Below, in pieces: positions 16,401 through 24,299 of a stretch of DNA of 64,000 nucleotides. The position numbers and the translations under genes are program-made. Below the pieces are notes generated by a model that was not told the DNA's origin, made no database searches, and was given only the letters and a program-made list of their open reading frames with translations. How positions within the stretch are numbered: the first letter of the stretch is position 1; each line of letters begins with the position of its first letter. The stretch is from NCBI RefSeq assembly GCF_051414055.1, contig NZ_JBLKNX010000013.1:109489-173488 (forward strand), in the 5' to 3' direction. This stretch comes from Halosimplex halobium. GTDB taxonomy: Archaea > Halobacteriota > Halobacteria > Halobacteriales > Haloarculaceae.

Positions 16401-16877
16401 TTACGCGGCGGGCGTGGCGGTCGCCTCGTCCGGTGCGTCGGTGCCGTTCTCGGCGTCAGCGCCGTCGTTCGGCGTCAGGTCGCTGATCCGCTCGCCGAGC
16501 GACTGGGCGCCGTCGACGGCGCCGCCGCCGGCGCTCCCGACCGTCTCGTGGATGTCGCTCACGAAGTCGGGCACCTGCGCGGGCAGGTCGACGGGCGGTC
16601 CCTGGCTCCCGTTCGCGGCGTCGGCCGCACCCGCGGCGGGCACGTCCGAGGGCGGGCCGCGGCGGGCGTCGGAGTCGTTCCCGTCCGCCCCGGAGTCGCT
16701 CGCGTCGTCAGCCGCGGAGCCGTTCTCGGCCCCTTCGTCGGCGTCGTCCTGTGCGTGGTCGTCTGCCTGTGCTGTCCCGTCCTGCGCGTGGTCGGGCGCG
16801 TTGCCCGGCATCGCCACGGCGGCGCCGGTCGCGACCAGCAGGACGCTCGCGAACACTGCGGCGAGTTTGAGTTTCAT
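16401..16877 (-). CDS. Secreted acidic low-complexity protein
   Basis: The 158-residue protein starts MKLKLAAVFASVLLVATGAA, a standard Sec signal peptide with likely cleavage near residue 22. The mature part is rich in Asp, Ala, Gly and Ser, with no folded domain recognised; a segment near QVPDFVSDIHETVG is the only less-biased stretch. It is probably exported and soluble. Upstream lie a hairpin (16888-16906) and four phased CGGTTT boxes. No function is assigned. Confidence 0.7.
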   Translation of the reverse strand: MKLKLAAVFASVLLVATGAAVAMPGNAPDHAQDGTAQADDHAQDDADEGAENGSAADDASDSGADGNDSDARRGPPSDVPAAGAADAANGSQGPPVDLPAQVPDFVSDIHETVGSAGGGAVDGAQSLGERISDLTPNDGADAENGTDAPDEATATPAA

Positions 16878-16949
16878 TTCAATCTGTCTCCACTCGCTCG
16901 GTGGAGGGCGGTCACCTTGAAGGGGGCAAGCGCTCGCCCCGGATTTGGC

Positions 16950-16998
16950 CGGTTTTGAGCCGGTTTGTCTCGGTTTGTTCCCGGACACAGCCCGGTTT
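16950..16998. promoter_or_regulatory. Four helically phased CGGTTT boxes
   Basis: CGGTTT occurs at 16950, 16961, 16971 and 16993, that is at spacings of 11, 10 and 22 bp, close to whole helical turns. The array lies 73-121 bp upstream of the secreted-protein start at 16877. Such phasing suits binding of a regulator on one face of the DNA, but it is not proved. Confidence 0.35.
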
Positions 16999-17126
16999 CA
17001 GAGGGATTAGCTCGGCGATCCGTGGGAGCGACCGGAACCGGCGGTAGACCCCTCTGTCCACGGGCCGCGCGCGCTCGTCCGGCCGCTCGCCGGGGGTGGC
17101 ACGGCCCCGGGGGACCGCGCAAGCAG

Positions 17127-17921
17127 TCAGCAGACCTGCCACCCGCCGTCGACGTGGAGGAGTTCGCCGGTCGTGTAGCCGGCGGCGTCGCTGGCGAGGT
17201 AACAGATTGCCGGGGCCACGTCCGCCGGGATGCCTGCCCGCCCCATCGGGATGTCCTTGAGGAAGCCGTCCTCGTCGCCGCCGGCCGACTGCTTGGCCTC
17301 TTCGGTCCACCCTTCGAGGAACTCGGTGGCGATCTGGCCCGGCGCGACGGCGTTGACCCGGATCCCCGACTCGGCCAGGTCGAGGGCGGCGCCGCGGGTG
17401 AGCATCCGCACGGCGCCCTTGGTCGCGTCGTAGCCCACCTGGCCGTGCTGGGCGAGCGAGGAGCTGATCGAGGCGGTGTTGACGACCGCACCGGGCTCGT
17501 CGCGCTCGATCATGTCGCGGGCGGCGACCTGCGTGCCGAGGAAGACGCCGCGGACGTTGACCCCGAACATGGCGTCGAGGTCGGCGGCGTCGAGGTCGGT
17601 GACCGAGCCGCCGCGGAACAGCCCGGCGTTGTTGACCATCACGTCGACGCCGCCGAGTTCGCGGGCCGCCTCGACGACGCTCTCGACCTCGCTTCGGTCG
17701 CTCACGTCCGTCTCGACGAACTCGGCGTCGCCGCCCCTCTCCTCGATCCGTTCGTCGGTCGGCGTCTCGGCGTCGAGGTCCTTGGGCTCGCGGCGCACGT
17801 CGGCGACGACCACGGTCGCGCCCGCGTCGGCGAGCTCGAGGGCGGTGGCGCGGCCGATGCCGGAGCTACCGCCGGTGACGACGGCCACTTCGTCGCTGAA
17901 GTCGAAGGTCGCGGTTCCCAT
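17127..17921 (-). CDS. SDR family oxidoreductase
   Basis: This is a classical short-chain dehydrogenase of 264 residues. It shows the cofactor motif TGGSSGIGRA, NNAG, the catalytic Ser (ASISSS), the YDATK version of YxxxK, and the C-terminal VDGGW end. An Asp after the second strand (VVADVRRE) with Arg residues nearby leaves NAD or NADP preference open. The substrate is unknown. The ATG at 17921 is the only good start. It diverges from the zinc-ribbon gene at 18070. Confidence 0.92.
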   Translation of the reverse strand: MGTATFDFSDEVAVVTGGSSGIGRATALELADAGATVVVADVRREPKDLDAETPTDERIEERGGDAEFVETDVSDRSEVESVVEAARELGGVDVMVNNAGLFRGGSVTDLDAADLDAMFGVNVRGVFLGTQVAARDMIERDEPGAVVNTASISSSLAQHGQVGYDATKGAVRMLTRGAALDLAESGIRVNAVAPGQIATEFLEGWTEEAKQSAGGDEDGFLKDIPMGRAGIPADVAPAICYLASDAAGYTTGELLHVDGGWQVC

Positions 17922-18069
17922 GGTCGAGCTGTCGGCCGAGCGGGACAAAATCCCACCGGCGGTCCGGTCGCGGAGTGGCCCGTCGCCTCGCGGTCCCAGG
18001 GGGTCCCGACCCGCCTGACCTGCGGGAATCGCCACAAGGCTCTTTCGGGACGCGCTCCCACGGACGAGT

Positions 18070-18255
18070 ATGCAGGAGGCCTGGATCCAGCTCCAGTGTC
18101 CCGAATGCGGCGAACAGTGGGAAGCCAACCCCGCCGACCTCCCCGAACCGGACGCGGCGTTCGGGTGCAAGGACTGCGAGGCCCGGCGCCCCCTCTCGGA
18201 GTTCACCAAGACCGCCCGCGACTTCGAGATCCTCGAGGAGTTCCACGGGAGCTGA
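18070..18255 (+). CDS. Small zinc-ribbon protein (DUF7836-like)
   Basis: The 61-residue protein has two CxxC knuckles (CPECGEQW and CKDCEARR) and an acidic tail, which marks it as a single zinc ribbon. Similar small proteins are widespread in haloarchaea and have no known function. Its start lies about 150 bp from the divergent SDR gene. Binding to nucleic acid or to a protein partner is plausible only by analogy. Confidence 0.75.
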   Translation: MQEAWIQLQCPECGEQWEANPADLPEPDAAFGCKDCEARRPLSEFTKTARDFEILEEFHGS

Positions 18256-18366
18256 ACACCGGGGTCGCGCTCGCCGCCCGGCTGCGATAGCCGCTCCCGT
18301 TCACCCGTGCTAACCGGGCCCGCGCGGCCGAAACGCTTAGGCGCGCTCGCCCGGACGCTCGACGGC

Positions 18367-19056
18367 ATGGGCGAGTTCGACGCCGTCTGTTTCGACCTCG
18401 ACAGCACGCTCTGCGTCGCCGAGCAGTCCGACGCCGAGATCCACGCCGCCGTCTTCGACCGCGTGGGCCTCGACCCCCTGTTCTCGCCCGCCGACGTGCG
18501 CGCCGTCGACTCGACGGACCTCCCCACCGCCCACTCCGACCGGGAGTTCTACGAGCACCTCTACCGGGCGGTCTGTGCCGACGTGGGCGCCGATCCGACC
18601 CATGTCCCCGAACTGGCCGAGGCGACCGTCGAGGTCGTCGACGAGACGGCCGTCGCCTTCCGCGAGGGAGCCCGCGAGGCGCTCGACCACGTCCGGGAGC
18701 GCCACGAGGTCGGCCTCGTGACGAACGGCGGCGAGGCGACGCAGTCGGCGAAACTGGAGCGGCTGGGGATCGCCGACGCCTTCGACGCGACCGTCTTCTG
18801 CGACCCCGCGAACGGGGTGGAACCGAAACCCGACACCGAACCCTTCGAGCGGGCGCTCGCGGAACTCGACGCACCGCCCGAGCGGACGCTGTACGTCGGC
18901 GACAGCCACGGCGCGGACGTGGTCGGCGCCCACCGGGCCGGCCTCGAATCGGCGTGGGTACCGCTGGTCCGCCACGACGCCGCGCCGCCCGCCGACCCCG
19001 ACCCCGCGCCGACCCACCGGCTCGACGGGATGGGCGAGCTACGGGGTGTGCTCTGA
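18367..19056 (+). CDS. HAD family hydrolase
   Basis: The 229-residue protein has all four HAD motifs: VCFDLDSTL (nucleophile Asp), LVTNGG (Thr), the Lys in VEPKPDTEPF, and YVGDSHGADVVGA. An inserted helical cap between motifs I and II places it in the phosphoglycolate phosphatase or haloacid dehalogenase subgroup. A phosphatase role on a small metabolite is likely, but the substrate is not readable. The start ATG 18367 opens MGEFDAVCF; a longer in-frame reading lacks support. Confidence 0.88.
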   Translation: MGEFDAVCFDLDSTLCVAEQSDAEIHAAVFDRVGLDPLFSPADVRAVDSTDLPTAHSDREFYEHLYRAVCADVGADPTHVPELAEATVEVVDETAVAFREGAREALDHVRERHEVGLVTNGGEATQSAKLERLGIADAFDATVFCDPANGVEPKPDTEPFERALAELDAPPERTLYVGDSHGADVVGAHRAGLESAWVPLVRHDAAPPADPDPAPTHRLDGMGELRGVL

Positions 19057-19100
19057 ATCGAACGCGGGCGAGAACAGCCAAACGACTGTGCGGGAGCCGC

Positions 19101-19907
19101 TCAGGCCTCGACGGGGAGACCAGCCTGCTCGGCGGCCTCCTCGGCGGAGGCGTCGTCGTGGAGGACGGCGGCGACGGCGCGGGTGATGGCCTCGGGGTCG
19201 TCGTGCTGGAAGATCGACCGGCCCATCGAGACGCCGTCCGCGCCGGCGTCGACGGCGCCGCGGACCATCGAGAGGGTCTCCCGGTCCGTGCCCTTCGAGC
19301 CGCCGGCGATGACGACCGGGAGGGCGGTCGACTCGACGACGCGGTCGAAGGTCTCCGCGGAGCCGCTGTAGGCGGTCTTGACCACGTCGGCGCCGAGTTC
19401 CTCGGCGAGACGGACCGCGTGGCCCAGGTCCTCGGCGAACAGCTCGGGGTCGTCGTCGCGCACGTCGTGGCCGCGGGCGTAGGCCATCGCGAGCGTCGGC
19501 AGGCCGTAGCGCTCGGCCTCGCTGGTGACTTCGGCGAGCTGTGAGATCTGGTCCGGTTCGTGCTCGCTGCCGACGTTGATGTGGAAGGAGACGGCGTCGG
19601 CGCCCGCGCGGATGGCGTCCTCGACGGTGCCGGTCGGTCGCTTGTCGCTCTCGTCGGGGCCGATGCTCGTCGAGCCGTTGAGGTGGACGATGTAGCCCGC
19701 GTCGTTGGTGTTGGGGTGGACGCGGTCGGCGACGCCGCGCTGGGTGAGCACGGCGTCGGCGCCGCCGCGCGTGACGGCGTCGACGGTCGATTCGATGTCG
19801 ACGAGGCCCTTGACGGCCCCCAGTGTGATCCCGTGGTCCATCGGGACGATCAGGTGCCGCCCCCCTGTCCCGATGCGGGCGAGGCGCGCGTCTTTCCCTG
19901 CGGTCAT
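19101..19907 (-). CDS. aroA': 2-amino-3,7-dideoxy-D-threo-hept-6-ulosonate synthase
   Basis: The 268-residue protein is a class I aldolase of the archaeal ADH synthase type, which makes the precursor of 3-dehydroquinate from aspartate semialdehyde and a sugar-derived three-carbon unit. Visible marks are VPMDHGITLG, the Schiff-base Lys region DVVKTAYSG, and the phosphate-binding IAGGSKG and GADGVSMGRSIF. It lies 60 bp downstream of trpA, so it may belong to the trp transcript. The partner enzyme aroB' and aroD lie 27-29 kb away in this window. Confidence 0.9.
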   Translation of the reverse strand: MTAGKDARLARIGTGGRHLIVPMDHGITLGAVKGLVDIESTVDAVTRGGADAVLTQRGVADRVHPNTNDAGYIVHLNGSTSIGPDESDKRPTGTVEDAIRAGADAVSFHINVGSEHEPDQISQLAEVTSEAERYGLPTLAMAYARGHDVRDDDPELFAEDLGHAVRLAEELGADVVKTAYSGSAETFDRVVESTALPVVIAGGSKGTDRETLSMVRGAVDAGADGVSMGRSIFQHDDPEAITRAVAAVLHDDASAEEAAEQAGLPVEA

Positions 19908-19967
19908 GTTGTGTGACGGTGTGGCAAGTACGGTTATGTGCGTTCCGGTTGCGGACGGTACTGCGAG

Positions 19968-20816
19968 TCAGTCCGAGCGTTCGGCGGCCGCCCGCTCGGC
20001 GCCGGCCAGCGCGCCCTCCTTGAGTTCGCGGGCCTTCGATTCGAGCCGCTGGACGGTCTCCGGGAACGGCTGGTCCACGTCGGGGTCGGCGCCGTCGGCG
20101 ACGATGTCGACTAAAGCGGAGCCGACGATGACCCCGTCGGCGCCGGCGGCGACGATGCGCTCGGCGTGCTCGCCGGTCTTGATGCCGAAGCCGACGGCCT
20201 TGGGAACCGCCCAGTCGTCGACGCGGGCCAGCGACTGTTCGGTCTGGTCGGACACGTCGTCGCGGGCGCCGGTCACGCCCAGTCGCGCCTGCACGTAGAC
20301 GTACCCCGAGACGTGCTCGCGCATCCGCTTCAGGCGCTCGCCCTTCGTCGTCGGCGCGATGATGAAGACCAGATCCTGTCCGAACTCGTCGCAGGCCTCC
20401 CGGAGCGGTCCGGCCTCCTCGGCGGGCAGGTCGACGACGACGAACCCCTCGATGCCGACCTCGCTGGCCCGCCGTGCGAACGCCCGGGGTCCCGTCTCCC
20501 CGGTCTCGGGGTGGGTGTACTGGGCGATCAGGTTGTAGTAGGTCATGCAGACCAGCGGCACGTCCACGTCCAGGTCCCCGACGAACTCGAAGTACCGGTC
20601 GGGGGTCATCCCGCCCTCCAGCGAGCGGACGACCGCCTCCTGGATGGTCGACCCCTCCGCGATGGGCTCGGAGAACGGCAGGCCGAGTTCGATCACGTCC
20701 GCGCCGCCGCGTTCCAGCGCCTCGACGTACTCCAGCGACTCCTCGTAGGTCGGGTCGCCCGCGGCGACGTAGGGGACGAACGCCGGCTCGTCGGCGAAGA
20801 CGCGTTCCAGTCCCAT
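19968..20816 (-). CDS. trpA: Tryptophan synthase alpha subunit
   Basis: TrpA (282 residues) cleaves indole-3-glycerol phosphate to indole. It carries VIELGLPFSEPIAEG with the catalytic Glu, the catalytic Asp region VVVDLPAEEAGPL, and the phosphate-binding GFGIKTGEHAE. The TGATG overlap with trpB couples the two genes translationally. The C-terminal tail is Ala/Glu-rich. Confidence 0.96.
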   Translation of the reverse strand: MGLERVFADEPAFVPYVAAGDPTYEESLEYVEALERGGADVIELGLPFSEPIAEGSTIQEAVVRSLEGGMTPDRYFEFVGDLDVDVPLVCMTYYNLIAQYTHPETGETGPRAFARRASEVGIEGFVVVDLPAEEAGPLREACDEFGQDLVFIIAPTTKGERLKRMREHVSGYVYVQARLGVTGARDDVSDQTEQSLARVDDWAVPKAVGFGIKTGEHAERIVAAGADGVIVGSALVDIVADGADPDVDQPFPETVQRLESKARELKEGALAGAERAAAERSD

Positions 20817-22072
20817 CAGAGGTCACCCCCGCTCCCCGCGGCGTCGCGCAACACCGACATGTCCGGCGCCACGTCCAGGTCGCGTTTCTCCGTCTCCTCC
20901 AGGACGGTCTCCAGGTCCTTGTCGCCGCGGCCGGAGACGTTGACGACCACCAGATCGCCGAGTTCGTCGTGGTGTTCCTCCAGGTAGCCGAAGGCGTGGG
21001 CGGTCTCCAGCGCCGGGATGACGCCCTCGTCCTGCGAGAGCCGGTGGAACGCCTCCAGCGCCGCGTCGTCGTCGACGTTGACCGCCTCGACCCGGCCCTC
21101 GTCGACGAGGTGGGCCAGCTCGGGCCCGACGCCGGCGTAGTCCAGCCCAGCCGACACGGAGTGCGATTCCATGATCTGCCCGTGGGAGTCCTGCAGGAGT
21201 TTCGTGCGCGCGCCGTGGAGGACGCCCTCGTCGCCGGTCGACAGCGACGCCGAGTTGGGCGCGACCCCCTCCTCCTCGTCTACGTCGAGCGACGAGCCGC
21301 CGGCCTCGACGGCGTAGAGGCTCACGTCCTCGTCGCCGACGAAGTGGTGGAACGTGCCCATCGTGTTCGACCCGCCGCCCGCGCAGGCCAGCACCGAATC
21401 GGGCAGGCGGCCGGCCTTCTCCTGGACCTGCTCGCGGGCCTCCTCGGAGATGACCGCCTGGAAGTCCCGGACCATCGCCGGGAACGGGGCCGGGCCGACC
21501 ACGCTCCCGATGACGTAGTGGGTCCGCTCGACGGTGGTCGCCCAGTCGCGCATCGTCTCCGAGATGGCCTCCTTGAGCGTCCCGCGGCCCGTGGTGACGG
21601 GGTTGACCTCGGCGCCGTTGATCTTCATCCGGAAGACGTTGGGGCGCTGGCGCCGGATGTCCGTCTCGCCCATGTAGATCTCGCAGGGCATGTCCAGGTG
21701 CGCGGCCGCCATCGCCGTCGCCGTCCCGTGCTGGCCGGCGCCCGTCTCGGCGATGATCCGCTCTTTGCCCATGTACTTCGCCAGCAGCACCTGCCCGAGG
21801 GCGTTGTTGAGCTTGTGCGCGCCGCCGTGGAGCAGGTCCTCGCGCTTGAGGTAGACCTCGGTGTCGTACCGTTCCGACAGCGACTCGGCGTGCTGGAGCG
21901 GCAGCGGCCGCCCGCCGAAGTCTTCGAGTCGCCGCCGGAACTCGTCCATGAAGCCGTCCTCGTTGTCGAGGACGTACCGCTCGTAGGCCTCGGTGAGCTC
22001 TTCGATGGCCGGCATCAGCGACTCCGGCACGAACTGTCCACCGTACTCGCCGAACGTCTCGTCTGTGCTCAT
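20816..22072 (-). CDS. trpB: Tryptophan synthase beta subunit
   Basis: TrpB (418 residues) condenses indole and serine using PLP. The PLP lysine lies in GGAHKLNNALGQ, the phosphate loop in CAGGGSNTMGTF, and the sodium/serine region follows with VGPELAHL. The length and start (MSTDETFGEYGGQFVPE) are typical of the TrpB1 class. It overlaps trpC by four bases (ATGA) and trpA by one. Confidence 0.97.
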   Translation of the reverse strand: MSTDETFGEYGGQFVPESLMPAIEELTEAYERYVLDNEDGFMDEFRRRLEDFGGRPLPLQHAESLSERYDTEVYLKREDLLHGGAHKLNNALGQVLLAKYMGKERIIAETGAGQHGTATAMAAAHLDMPCEIYMGETDIRRQRPNVFRMKINGAEVNPVTTGRGTLKEAISETMRDWATTVERTHYVIGSVVGPAPFPAMVRDFQAVISEEAREQVQEKAGRLPDSVLACAGGGSNTMGTFHHFVGDEDVSLYAVEAGGSSLDVDEEEGVAPNSASLSTGDEGVLHGARTKLLQDSHGQIMESHSVSAGLDYAGVGPELAHLVDEGRVEAVNVDDDAALEAFHRLSQDEGVIPALETAHAFGYLEEHHDELGDLVVVNVSGRGDKDLETVLEETEKRDLDVAPDMSVLRDAAGSGGDL

Positions 22073-22911
22073 GATTGGGTGTCCGCCTCCGTCGCTGTCT
22101 CCGCAGTCGCGTCCGATTCCGCCGTCGCGAGGCGCCGGGTGTTGGCCTCCACGTCGCTGCCGCCCGCGGCGTCCATGATCGCCGACCCCACCAGCAGGGC
22201 GTCGGCGCCCGCCTCGCGCATCCGAACCGCGTCGTTCGTCGTCGCTATGCCGCTCTCCGCAATGAGGGTGACGTTTTCCGGCACCTCCGGGGCCACCGTC
22301 TCGAACGTCCCCAGGTCGACCTCCAGCCTCGCGAGGTCGCGGTTGTTCACGCCGATGATCTCCGCGCCCGCCGCGACGGCCCGCTCGACCTCCTCGGCGG
22401 TGTGGGTCTCGACGAGCACCTGGAAGCCCCGCTCGCGCGCCGCGGCCAGCAGGTCCGCCAGGTCGTCGGTCCTCTCCTCGTCGAGAAAGCGGACGATCAG
22501 CAGGACCACGTCCGCCTCGACGGCGTCGAGCTGTGCCTCGCGGACGACGAAGTCCTTCCGCAGGACCGGCACGTCCACCGCCGCGCGGATCTGTTCGAGC
22601 GCGTCGGTCGACCCGCCGAAGTGCTCGGGTTCGGTCAGCACGGACAGCGCCGCCGCACCGCCCGCGACCATCGACTCGGCCAGCTCGACCGGGTCGTCGG
22701 TCCGCTCGCCCTCGGTCGTCGGGCTCGTCGGCTTGACCTCCGCGACCAGCGGGACGCGCCCGTCGGCCTCGGCCCGCTCGAACGCCGCCGGCAGCGACCG
22801 GGCGTCCACCTCGACCCGCTCGCCGCCGGCTCCGCCGCGCGCCGCCGCGCGCTCGCGGGCCGCGTCGAGTATCGACCGCACCTTCGGTGCGATCCCATCA
22901 TCAGTACTCAT
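22069..22911 (-). CDS. trpC: Indole-3-glycerol phosphate synthase
   Basis: The protein has 280 residues and forms the indole ring from carboxyphenylaminodeoxyribulose phosphate. The motifs VPLVAEVKPTSPT (substrate Lys), VPVLRKDFVV, IGVNNRDLARLEVD and LIAESGI are all present. A long Ala/Thr/Glu-rich tail follows the domain. It is the first gene of the trpCBA operon, and a TATA element sits about 27-30 bp before its ATG. Confidence 0.96.
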   Translation of the reverse strand: MSTDDGIAPKVRSILDAARERAAARGGAGGERVEVDARSLPAAFERAEADGRVPLVAEVKPTSPTTEGERTDDPVELAESMVAGGAAALSVLTEPEHFGGSTDALEQIRAAVDVPVLRKDFVVREAQLDAVEADVVLLIVRFLDEERTDDLADLLAAARERGFQVLVETHTAEEVERAVAAGAEIIGVNNRDLARLEVDLGTFETVAPEVPENVTLIAESGIATTNDAVRMREAGADALLVGSAIMDAAGGSDVEANTRRLATAESDATAETATEADTQS

Positions 22912-22936
22912 TGATGTCCACTAACGGACAGAGTTG

Positions 22937-22944
22937 TACATAAG
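22937..22944 (-). promoter_or_regulatory. TATA box of the trpCBA operon
   Basis: CTTATGTA (minus strand) is centred about 29 bp before the trpC ATG at 22911. A start site near 22913 would give a leaderless transcript. No leader peptide fits between the promoter and trpC, so attenuation through a translated leader is unlikely here. Confidence 0.6.
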
Positions 22945-22997
22945 GTTTGCGTCACGGGGACGGCGGTGTTCGAGGCGGTGTAGCGGTTGTGGTGCGG

Positions 22998-23366
22998 TCG
23001 GCGCGCGCTGTCGCGCGTTTCATCCCGCGACCGTAGCCGCGCGAGGTCTTCGGGAGCCTGCGACCGAAGGCTCGTCGGAGCGTGCTCCGACGGCGGATTC
23101 GCGACTCGCGGGTCGCGAATCGGCTGGGGAGGCTCGTGGCCGTCCGCGGTGCTGTGCGGTTGCTGTGTCGTGCGGTTGCGGTCCTGGCGTCCGCGCGAAC
23201 GTGTGAGCGCGGGCTCGGGAGAGCTTGCTCTCCCGGTGGACTGAAAGGGCGAGGCGCGCTCGCGCTCGTGTAGTCGCCTGAGCGGGCACTATCCGCGCGG
23301 TGCGAGGCGCTCGCGCCTCGAAGCGAACGGCTGTGCCGTGAGCGGGCGGTGCGGAGAGCGCGGATA
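22998..23366. repeat. Hairpin array between DUF7546-like gene and trpC
   Basis: This stretch carries no credible gene but at least five perfect hairpins: 23073-23092 (9-bp stem), 23096-23121 (10-bp), 23216-23235 (9-bp), 23303-23320 (8-bp), and a longer-range pair 23291-23298 with 23358-23365. The TGAAAGGGC start near 23241 and GGGCTTTCA near 23397 echo the ends of the elements at 2600-2860. It fills most of the 703-bp gap upstream of the trpC promoter. Confidence 0.6.
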
Positions 23367-23382
23367 TCCCGACTCAGCGACC

Positions 23383-23473
23383 GCGAGCGCGTCGAGGGCT
23401 TTCATCGCTTGCTGTCCCAGGCAGTCGATCCGATTCAGAGCGAGCGCGTCGAGTGCTTTCATCGCTTGCTGTC
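23383..23473 (+). repeat. Two 34-bp direct repeats, 57-bp period
   Basis: The sequence GCGAGCGCGTCGAG, one variable base, then GCTTTCATCGCTTGCTGTC, occurs at 23383 and again at 23440. Only one base differs within the 34-bp unit. The intervening 23 bp are not similar. Two copies are too few, and the unit too poorly bounded, for a CRISPR array. Confidence 0.6.
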
Positions 23474-23614
23474 TCCTGCGGTAGACCTGACAGCTAGCGA
23501 GCGGGCCAGGAGTTCTCAGCGCCCACCGCCGAGCACGGTCACAGTTACTCGTCCTCCCGAACCAGATCGGCAAGAACCGGCCGAGACATCCACACGAGAC
23601 CCAATCGAAGTCGC

Positions 23615-24295
23615 TCAGTCACGACCGAAGGGGCGCCAGACCAGCAGCGCCACGGTGGCGACGAAGACGACGGTGGAGATGCCGTACGAGCCCGCCGAGA
23701 CCGCGGCGGCGATGCCGGAGCCGCTGCCGACGACGCCCGTCGCGATCGACGCGAGCACCGGCCAGCTACAGGAGACGCAGGAGAGCAGGCCCAGCACGCC
23801 CGTCACCGCCGAGCCGGCGGCGTCGAGGATAGTGGCGTACACGAGGTAGGCGAGCGTGAGGTAGCCGACCACCTTGTAGGGGATCAGCACCAGCGAGACG
23901 CCCATGCCGTTGTAGGTGACGGCGGGTGCCCACCCCGGCGGGAGACTCGCCAGCGCGACACCGAACCCGAGCGACTCGTGGCCGGGGCCGACCAGCCCGC
24001 CGGTGTAGGCGAGGACGCCGAAGTAGCCGACGGCGAGTGCAGCGGCGAGAGCGCGGTTCCGGCCCGAAGCGGACGCGATGTCGGTCCGCGCGACCGCCCA
24101 GACCGAGGCGTTGATCCAGACGAACGGGTAGATCCACAGGCGCAGGCCCCGCGCCGAGAGCAGGTCGGCCGACCCGAGGGCGGCGTAGGCCAGCAGGAGG
24201 AGCAGTTCGGTGTTGACGAGCAGGGCGCCCCACAGCAGCGTCTCGCGGCGGGGGCGGAAGCGGTCGGTCAGGGAAGTGGTATCGACGGTGGCCAT
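23615..24295 (-). CDS. DUF7546-like integral membrane protein
   Basis: The 226-residue protein has about six or seven membrane helices and a CVSCSWPVLAS motif with two cysteines in a late helix. Proteins of this kind sit beside ctaB in many haloarchaea, which hints at a part in haem A or cytochrome oxidase maturation; that role is inferred from context only. It starts five bases after the CtaA-CtaB stop, so the two are almost surely cotranscribed. Confidence 0.75.
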   Translation of the reverse strand: MATVDTTSLTDRFRPRRETLLWGALLVNTELLLLLAYAALGSADLLSARGLRLWIYPFVWINASVWAVARTDIASASGRNRALAAALAVGYFGVLAYTGGLVGPGHESLGFGVALASLPPGWAPAVTYNGMGVSLVLIPYKVVGYLTLAYLVYATILDAAGSAVTGVLGLLSCVSCSWPVLASIATGVVGSGSGIAAAVSAGSYGISTVVFVATVALLVWRPFGRD

Positions 24296-24299
24296 GGGA

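Noticed and set aside
22934..23273. Overlapping short frames in the trpC upstream gap
   Set aside because: They run through perfect hairpins, are Cys/Arg-rich and differ completely from the acidic native proteins. The stretch is better read as a non-coding hairpin array.
23383..23473. Possible CRISPR array
   Set aside because: There are only two repeat units, the single intervening segment is 23 bp, and no cas gene is present in the window.
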